DNA of 64,000 nt, taken from positions 62,032,619 to 62,096,618 of the forward strand of contig NC_079507.1 of assembly GCF_030052815.1 (NCBI RefSeq). Reading direction: 5' to 3'. The notes beneath the pieces were generated by a model, which saw nothing but the letters and a program-made list of their open reading frames with translations, did not search any database and was not told the DNA's origin. This document shows positions 60,201-64,000 of this stretch, piece after piece (the stretch's first letter is position 1; the number at the start of each line of letters is the position of its first letter). Source of the stretch: Hevea brasiliensis (taxonomy: Eukaryota; Streptophyta; Magnoliopsida; Malpighiales; Euphorbiaceae). The translations under genes and the position numbers were made by a program.

Positions 60201-61485
60201 ATTTCAGCTTGAAAACTTGTTTTTGACATCTTTGGCTGTAGAAGACACTCCTCAATGGCAAAATTCTCTTCAGTCCTTCAAAAACACCATTTTTCCTACA
60301 AAACAAAGTAAAAATTACAAATTAATCCAAAATTGACAATTATGGAAAACTAACTAAATAACTAATGAAATTAGCTAAAAGTGACTAATAATCAAATAAA
60401 ATAGCTATGAAATTAAACCTAAATGATTATGCAAAATGTATGCATCATGTGTCTCTAGTTACTTTTGGGTATCATAAGTTCAAGTATTTTAATTAAATAG
60501 CTTGAATAAATGACTAATCCATATGTCTTGATTCATTTTTTAAAAGAAAAGATGCTTGCGGATTTAGCCCCCACCTTGTTAACCAAGGTTCTAGTCCTAA
60601 GGCTATATCACAAGAGGTATTTTCTTTACTTGTAAATTTCCAAGTCTCAATGAGAGAGAGAGAGAGAGAGAGAGGCTCATGGATGAAAAAGTAGTTCACA
60701 TTTGGATTCTAATGCTTACGCTTCAAATCCTTAGGAGTATCAATTCATGTGTGTGTGTGTTTGTGACTTTGTGTATATTAATGACTTGTGTGATTGCTCC
60801 TAAATAAATCTTGACCATGAATGGCAATCATTATGTTTTATATGGGGAAATGTAGTTTTGTACCGAGTACCTTTACTGCATACAATGTAAAAGGTGTCTG
60901 AAAGTGATAGTGATCAAACTTATATTATTGTGTGGGGAAAAGTATTTTTGTACTGGGAACATGTACCATGTACCACATCAATGGTCTTTCGAATTACCTT
61001 GGCTTGGTCCCACCAAAGGTAAATGTCTCATTCTTCTAGTCCAGTGCTGGACCTTAAGGCCTCTTCTCTACCGTTCAGACTCTCAATGAATGCTCTGCTT
61101 ACTCGGTTTCCATATTAAGAGAAGTCTTCTAGACAACATAATCATTTTTTAGTGGTCTTGAGAATCTTATGGACTATTGGACTTGTTAATTGGTATTGGT
61201 TTTTTTCTTTTATTTATTTTTTTTATATGCATGTTGAAATTTGTGCAAACTGCAATGACGTTGGAGTCTGGTGTTGTTTGATTGCTACTGGATTCAAAAT
61301 GGGATACAATCACATTAATTAACCACTGATGATTCATCATGTTGGTCTTAATGATAATAATATCTGACATCGTTTATTTGTTGATTTGCTTGAAGGACGA
61401 AGCTCCTCATCTTGTGAACCCGATTGTTGAGTCATTTGTGGCACGTAATTCTACAGCCAGAGCTACTGTTTCTACTGTGACCTGA
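39361..61485 (+). CDS. Plastid-type alpha/beta hydrolase, At4g36530 family (8 coding exons, one 15-kb intron)
   Basis: Serine hydrolase of the alpha/beta fold; the substrate of this family is not established. Exons: 39361-39641, 40428-40520, 43497-43708, 44646-44790, 44870-44942, 46043-46189, 46274-46399, 61396-61485, in phase, 388 residues. Residues 1 to about 85 are Ser-rich with Arg/Lys and almost no acids at first, like a chloroplast transit peptide. HGFGAN (oxyanion loop) ends exon 2. Ser193 in CNSIGG is the nucleophile, Asp328 in WGDKDPW the likely acid, and His356 in VGHCPQ the base. Intron 4 (44791-44869) begins GC, not GT. Exon 6 is extended through GTGAAG so that exon 7 follows in frame. 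Intron 2 hosts three small retroelements, and intron 7 (46400-61395) hosts a 9.7-kb retrotransposon in antisense. All catalytic residues are present, so the protein is probably active if intron 7 is spliced. Confidence 0.92.
40654..40810 (+). mobile_element. Au-like tRNA-derived SINE in hydrolase intron 2
   Basis: 157 bp starting GAGGATGAGCC. It has a pol III A box (TGGTTCAATGGTAAG) and B box (GGTTCAAGCC), then the GAGGCTACATG...CTGAACCTGC and GGAAGCC...GGACACC segments typical of the plant Au SINE. The flanking duplication CTTTTCAAAATTT (40641-40653) versus CTTTTCAGAATTT (40811-40823) has one mismatch. It is not a tRNA gene: no cloverleaf 3' half follows. Confidence 0.88.
41562..41641 (-). 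mobile_element. Second tRNA-derived SINE relic
   Basis: On the minus strand TAGCTCAATGGTTCTGG resembles an A box, and about 35 bp on, GGTCTTGAGTTTGAGTTTC resembles a B box. The order and spacing suit a tRNA-headed SINE. The ends are not defined. Confidence 0.5.
41728..42027 (+). mobile_element. 5'-truncated RTE LINE copy in hydrolase intron 2
   Basis: 300 bp closely similar to 15200-15500 of the importin LINE, covering the C-terminal coding end and the TTGAG tail. It is flanked by AAAATAATATCTCCCTA (41711-41727) and AAAATAATATTTCCCTA (42028-42044), a 17-bp target duplication with one mismatch. Truncation at the 5' end is usual when target-primed reverse transcription stops early. Confidence 0.93.
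46400..50705. other. Hydrolase intron 7, left part
   Basis: Intronic sequence with short (TC)n, (GA)n and poly-T tracts (for example (GA)n at about 50019-50042). No gene or defined element was recognised. Several open frames are low-complexity or chance. Confidence 0.5.
50711..52333 (-). repeat. 3' LTR of the Athila-type element
   Basis: 1623 bp, nearly identical to 58823-60447. It carries the same TATTTATA (minus TATAAATA) at 51731-51738 and the U3 palindromic motifs at about 51838-52075. Confidence 0.95.
52337..52349 (-). other. Polypurine tract at the 3' LTR
   Basis: TGAGTTTGGGGGT on the minus strand, 3 nt before the 3' LTR (52333), fits a plus-strand priming site. Exact copies of the same 13-mer occur at 53041-53053 and 53927-53939. 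Confidence 0.7.
52350..54070. other. Non-coding 3' internal region of the Athila-type element
   Basis: No reverse transcriptase, RNase H or integrase motif in any frame. AT-rich with T-runs; two extra PPT-like 13-mers are the only structure noticed. Confidence 0.65.
54213..54267. repeat. (AT)n microsatellite inside the Athila-type element
   Basis: About 27 AT units followed by a T run, splitting the degenerate part of the 73-bp array from its regular part. Confidence 0.95.
54283..55205 (-). repeat. 13-copy 73-bp tandem array with palindromic units
   Basis: Unit starts (TCATGC/TTATGC) at 54283, 54356, 54430, 54490, 54563, 54636, 54709, 54782, 54855, 54928, 55002, 55075 and 55149: period 73 or 74, with one 60-bp copy. 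Each unit holds the near-palindrome TGCATAAGTTATGCA (or with AGG) followed by CTTATGCA and CTCGGCA. Degenerate copies continue at 54070-54215 beyond an AT repeat. It lies between the protease and the 3' LTR, where pol would be. Tandem arrays in the 3' untranslated part of plant gypsy elements are known as seeds of satellites. Confidence 0.95.
55206..55985. other. Non-coding spacer between array and protease
   Basis: No ORF. Contains local repeats of CTGCAGA and two copies of ACCAGATTGCAGCTC (about 55690 and 55771). Confidence 0.6.
55986..57110 (-). pseudogene. Retropepsin (protease) region, frame-shifted from gag
   Basis: The frame 56963-55986 (325 codons as an isolated ORF, with related codons continuing up to about 57110) has the aspartic protease motif DLGAS (ALCDLGASVSLMPL) and the later ILGRPFLATAGA motif, matching Athila-type retropepsins that cut the gag-pol polyprotein. 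It ends in a stop at 55986, and no RT follows where gypsy elements normally encode it. It carries a coherent C-terminal segment up to the stop. Confidence 0.85.
56969..58687 (-). CDS. gag: Retrotransposon gag polyprotein (Athila-type)
   Basis: 572 codons from an ATG 136 bp inside the 5' LTR. An N-terminal basic stretch is followed by the retrotransposon gag domain at about residues 150-240 (RLKLFPFSLKDRALDWL, later FLAQYFPPGKT and the ETLYESWMRWKELE region). A Gln-rich spacer and a coiled-coil-like segment (about 430-470) follow. Gag assembles the virus-like particle in the cytoplasm. A frameshift near 57090-57120 separates it from the protease frame; the correct frame there would continue into the protease. 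So this copy is itself damaged. Confidence 0.88.
   Translation of the reverse strand: MRRARSTSDTSILFNTEIEKFCRANKKETRRRKEALRAAETEQEMAEERVGIGGGNAGNNRNNENAAHGEEVVNANVPKGSMMDHAFPHFDDLRESIARPRIDANSYKMDFGVLQMIQNSQFGGHLSENPHTHLKKFAMICDMQKQPGVSDDAARLKLFPFSLKDRALDWLDSLPHNSITNWEQLTDVFLAQYFPPGKTQELRNQMIAFRPREDETLYESWMRWKELERQCPHHAIPKWMINQNFYTNVTPAIRGIIDAQTGGEFIIKHEDEAYELLEKIAKNSHLWSSPRGSTPTQKRQVAGMYELDPFNMINAKFDALTNVLAKKMEDLSMLETSSSCSGSSQQVTYAEGTMSCGVDYPSYAWRNHPNFSWENQQNQASTQNFPSQQQEHQYQQPRQPPPSFQQKNANTAPLPRQQEQSSTTEALLQQILANQIKRDEELREMKARLEQMQTHNRMLENQIAQQACSSSTNSMGKLPSQTENPREQCHAITLRSGKIVHNEKSEKVEKRENEEDFEGDENKRVKKGVQEKVKRRLERKKRNIYLQSLTSHSFPFHRDFKKPSLISNLGSS
58799..58816 (-). other. Primer-binding site (tRNA-Asp type)
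   Basis: TGGCGCCGTTGCCGGGGA on the minus strand, 6 nt inside the 5' LTR end at 58823. This is the Athila-type primer site for minus-strand cDNA synthesis. Confidence 0.9.
58823..60447 (-). repeat. 5' LTR of the Athila-type element
   Basis: 1625 bp. Its TATA box is at 59851-59844 (minus). U3 (minus sense, 60447 to about 59852) contains repeated TGCATAAG/CTTATGCA motifs at 59945-60185. It differs from the partner mainly at 59130-59150 and 59895-60000. Confidence 0.95.
59844..59851 (-). promoter_or_regulatory. TATA box of the 5' LTR
   Basis: TATAAATA on the minus strand, within the 5' LTR and upstream of gag. The U3 tgcataag motifs lie directly upstream of it. Confidence 0.6.
60453..61395. other. 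Hydrolase intron 7, right part
   Basis: Intron sequence from the TSD to the last exon. It contains a (GA)n tract at about 60653-60675. No coding feature is recognised. Confidence 0.5.
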
Positions 61486-62380
61486 TCCATTGGAAGGTCA
61501 ATCTCATTGTTGCTCCTAAACCTGCCTTGGACCCATGATTTCCTTTCCAAAGGCCATCATTAATTCAACAGAATTTCTTTTGGTTTGATATCTTGGATTT
61601 GTCCAAACATTATTTTTCTGTAATTTAACATTAGCAGACCCCTGTATTTAATGTCAAATTAAGTTTCTCATTGAGCAGGTCTTGCTTGTTCATATCAAAT
61701 CAATGGAGCATTTCTGGATCTTTGCAATGAGACAATGGTCATCTTTGAGGTCTGCTTCTCTAATCAACTAATGGGAAGACTACAGGTTGCACCCCTCTGT
61801 GGAGAGTTAATGGTTAAAAGTCAGCAAGTAGAGGGCTGTAGTACAGTGATCGTTTCATGTCATGAACACATGAAATGTCTTAAAATATTATTGGTTAGGG
61901 TGAACAAGAACAAAACGATCTGGTCATTCGTTTCGAGATTCCACGGACTTGGCTGCATCTGCGTGACCTCTCAATTGATTAAGGTCACCAAAAACAAAAC
62001 TATCTTTTCATTATTAAGGTCACCAAAAACAAAACTCTCTTTTCACTCATTTCTTGGATTCCATTATGAATTCGTCCTTTATTTTAACTTGAACAGCTTC
62101 TTCTGAGACCAAAAGAAAAAAAAAACCTCGTAGGGCAAGTTCATTTTTCAAGGTTTCAAAATGACAAGTGCTTTGAATAATCCTTCACTGCTTGTCATCA
62201 TAAACAAAATAATCATATTCATTTCCTAGATTCCGTATAGGTCTAGGGACTGTGCTGTGTGTTTATGAAGAACTGCTTCTTTTAGGGAATTGTGGTGGAT
62301 CAGAAGATGATTTATTGTCCATGTTGTGGTTTTGGTGCCTGAAACCAATCTTCTGACCTATGCTCGCAGTTTATAATTAT
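61486..62380. other. Hydrolase 3' flank
   Basis: Probably the 3' untranslated region and spacer. AAGGTCACCAAAAACAAAACT...TCTTTTCA is directly repeated at about 61980 and 62015. No second gene is recognised. Confidence 0.45.
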
Positions 62381-62387
62381 ATATTTT

Positions 62388-62700
62388 TTTTTAAAAGATA
62401 AGATTTCATTAAACGCCTAACCAGGCAACAGAGATGATACAATCATAGCCTGTTGAAAATGATTACAGAGGAACGAGTGATCATGAAGCACAGTTGATGC
62501 ACGAACATAAGCTATATCATTCACTTGCCTACAAACAAAAGAAAAAGAAACTTCTTCTGGCCTTTGCGAGAGAAATTTGATGTCATCAATAACAGCCGAA
62601 ATCTTCAGAGGACACGGGGCCTCTTTCATCAGTGCTTGAATTACAATAAGAGAGTCTCCTTCAATGATGGTTCTAAAAATTTGTGTCCACTGCAAACAAT
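62388..62700 (-). mobile_element. 5'-truncated L1-type LINE fragment with RNase H domain
   Basis: The minus frame 62695-62417 encodes an RNase H-like domain end (EGDSLIVIQAL, later SFVCRQVNDIAYVRA), as found at the C terminus of plant L1-type LINE polyproteins. On the minus strand it is followed by AATGAAATCTTATC and an A-run (62388-62397), consistent with a poly(A) tail. TTATAATTAT (62371-62380) and TTGTAATTAT (62701-62710) may be target duplications with one mismatch. A non-LTR remnant, not a gene. Confidence 0.65.
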
Positions 62701-62710
62701 TTGTAATTAT

Positions 62711-63563
62711 GAAAATAGGGATGATTGTTTATTTGCTTTCCTTGTGATTGTGAAACATTCTAATAAATTGTGGTAGAGATCATCATTTTGTTGGTTTAGA
62801 TCTTAAATTGAAGATTTCCTCCAGCATTGTCATTTCATGGGTTCATGTCCCTAAAAAAGCTTTCTTAAACTGGTTTTGAATTGCTATTTGCAAGTGAGAG
62901 GGAAATTCTTTAGCTTTTCGACAAAATTATAGCATTTTAACAAAAGTCATCTCAAGGAAAATGAAGGAGCAAAGTTAATATTTGAAGGGTACATATTAAT
63001 GCCAACCTAATTGTGTAATTAAATATTTTGTTTTAACGTTAAATTAATTAATTAATTAAAATTTTTAATTTGAAATTTCTTCCTTCATTTAAATAAAAAA
63101 GGGTGAGATATAATTACTTTAGACTTAATTTTAAAGTACTCATAAAACCCTCTTTGGATCATTCACCAAATGTTACTATTTACATATATGTGAAGAAATT
63201 ATTTAAGTTCTAAAACCATATATTTAGCCATATTTTCTTTCTTATACATGTTCTTTATAGCTAATTAAACTAAGACCAAATCCACAACAAAAGGGAAAAT
63301 GGCTTAGGCTTTAAAAAAAAAAAAAAAATCTTTGTGGTATTTTATGGATCAACAATAACATAGCAATTCTATTGATGGCATGATTAATTAATTATCAATT
63401 AAGCAACACAAGATGATCAATAGCATATAATTATCTTTTCAATTAATCAACGGTGGCCTTAATGTGTGGCCCCTACACCATCATCATCTTTGATGCACGC
63501 TTGTACCCATTTTAATACTATAATAAAGCCTTTCTTATTCACATTTAAATACAATTTAACATG

Positions 63564-63565
<2 letters not shown>
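62711..63565. other. AT-rich spacer
   Basis: No coding or structured feature recognised. Confidence 0.5.

Positions 63566-63634
<69 letters not shown>
63566..63634. repeat. (TA)n microsatellite
   Basis: About 34 AT units without interruption; the flanking sequence is AT-rich without genes to the window end. Confidence 0.95.
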
Positions 63635-63637
<3 letters not shown>

Positions 63638-64000
63638 GATTGCAAATTAATTACTACAATGAATATTGAATTTAACAACACTAAATTTAACATCATTAGA
63701 AATTTATGTTAAAAGTAATATATTATTAGCATTCACATGCTGCCAATTGCCAAATGTTTATGGCAGTGCTGTTAAAATTTTTTAGTTGGTATTTGCTGCT
63801 AATTACATATATTTTTAATTTTTTTAGCAGTAATAAAAATATATTATATATATTTTTTGTTAATTTAATGGAGATATAATAATGGGCGTTCAACAATTTT
63901 CTTATAAATAAAAAGAGTTATCAATGTGAATAAAATAAGGTTGCCATTATTTAGGATAAAACCTAAAAGGCCTCCCAATAATGGGAGCCAAAGATATGGA

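Larger units (their letters stand above)
50711..60447 (-). mobile_element. Non-autonomous Athila-type Ty3/gypsy LTR retrotransposon (gag-protease only)
   Basis: Two LTRs of about 1.62 kb (50711-52333 and 58823-60447), starting TGATGTGTCC and ending TGCATCA in plus orientation, with the 5-bp duplication TGTGT at 50706-50710 and 60448-60452. The element reads on the minus strand: 5' LTR, tRNA-Asp-type primer site, gag, protease, a non-coding tract with a 73-bp array, purine tract, 3' LTR. No RT, RNase H or integrase motif is present, so it depends on enzymes from another element. The LTRs differ at only a couple of dozen positions by eye, so the insertion is recent. It lies antisense in intron 7 of the hydrolase gene. 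Confidence 0.95.

Noticed and set aside
61735..62106. 123-codon plus ORF after the hydrolase
   Set aside because: Contains a direct repeat of non-coding type and no recognised motif; probably 3' flank.

Overview
The window is nuclear DNA from a flowering plant, almost certainly a eudicot. It has GT-AG introns, very AT-rich spacers, three intact or nearly intact plant genes, and a dense load of plant mobile elements. A woody rosid (for example Malpighiales) is only a guess. Exon boundaries were read by hand from splice sites and reading phase. All three gene models close without a frame break: 1115, 338 and 388 residues.

Layout. 1-3402 is a decayed endogenous pararetrovirus (Caulimoviridae) lying between TA/TG and TA microsatellites. 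4823-18732 (minus) is a 20-exon importin-5/KETCH1-type karyopherin. Its second intron holds an antisense RTE-type LINE (12304-15513) with a perfect 15-bp target-site duplication. 20838-27675 is a retrotransposon graveyard: a broken gypsy-type transposon gene on the minus strand carrying a complete Cassandra TRIM (5S-rRNA-bearing LTRs, 5-bp TSD), then a region that ends like a long Ogre-type LTR. 29033-30489 (plus) is an R2R3-MYB gene that looks like MYB5, a seed-coat/proanthocyanidin regulator. 35292-37346 (minus) is an unprocessed, internally deleted pseudogene of DNA polymerase epsilon subunit 2.

39361-61485 (plus) is a plastid-type alpha/beta hydrolase (At4g36530 family) with eight coding exons and a rare GC-AG intron. 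Its intron 2 carries an Au-like SINE, a second tRNA-like SINE relic, and a 5'-truncated copy of the same RTE LINE family. Its 15-kb intron 7 carries a 9.7-kb antisense Ty3/gypsy element of Athila type, with 1.6-kb LTRs and TSD TGTGT. That element keeps gag and protease but has no polymerase. In that place lies a 13-copy, 73-bp tandem array of imperfect palindromes related to motifs in its own U3. The window ends with a 5'-truncated L1-type LINE RNase H fragment and a long TA repeat.

The genes are unrelated in function; I see no operon-like or cluster logic. The main story is intronic and intergenic transposon biology: at least six insertions can be delimited by target-site duplications read directly from the sequence. 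The most unusual structure is the palindromic 73-bp array and its link to the retrotransposon's promoter region.
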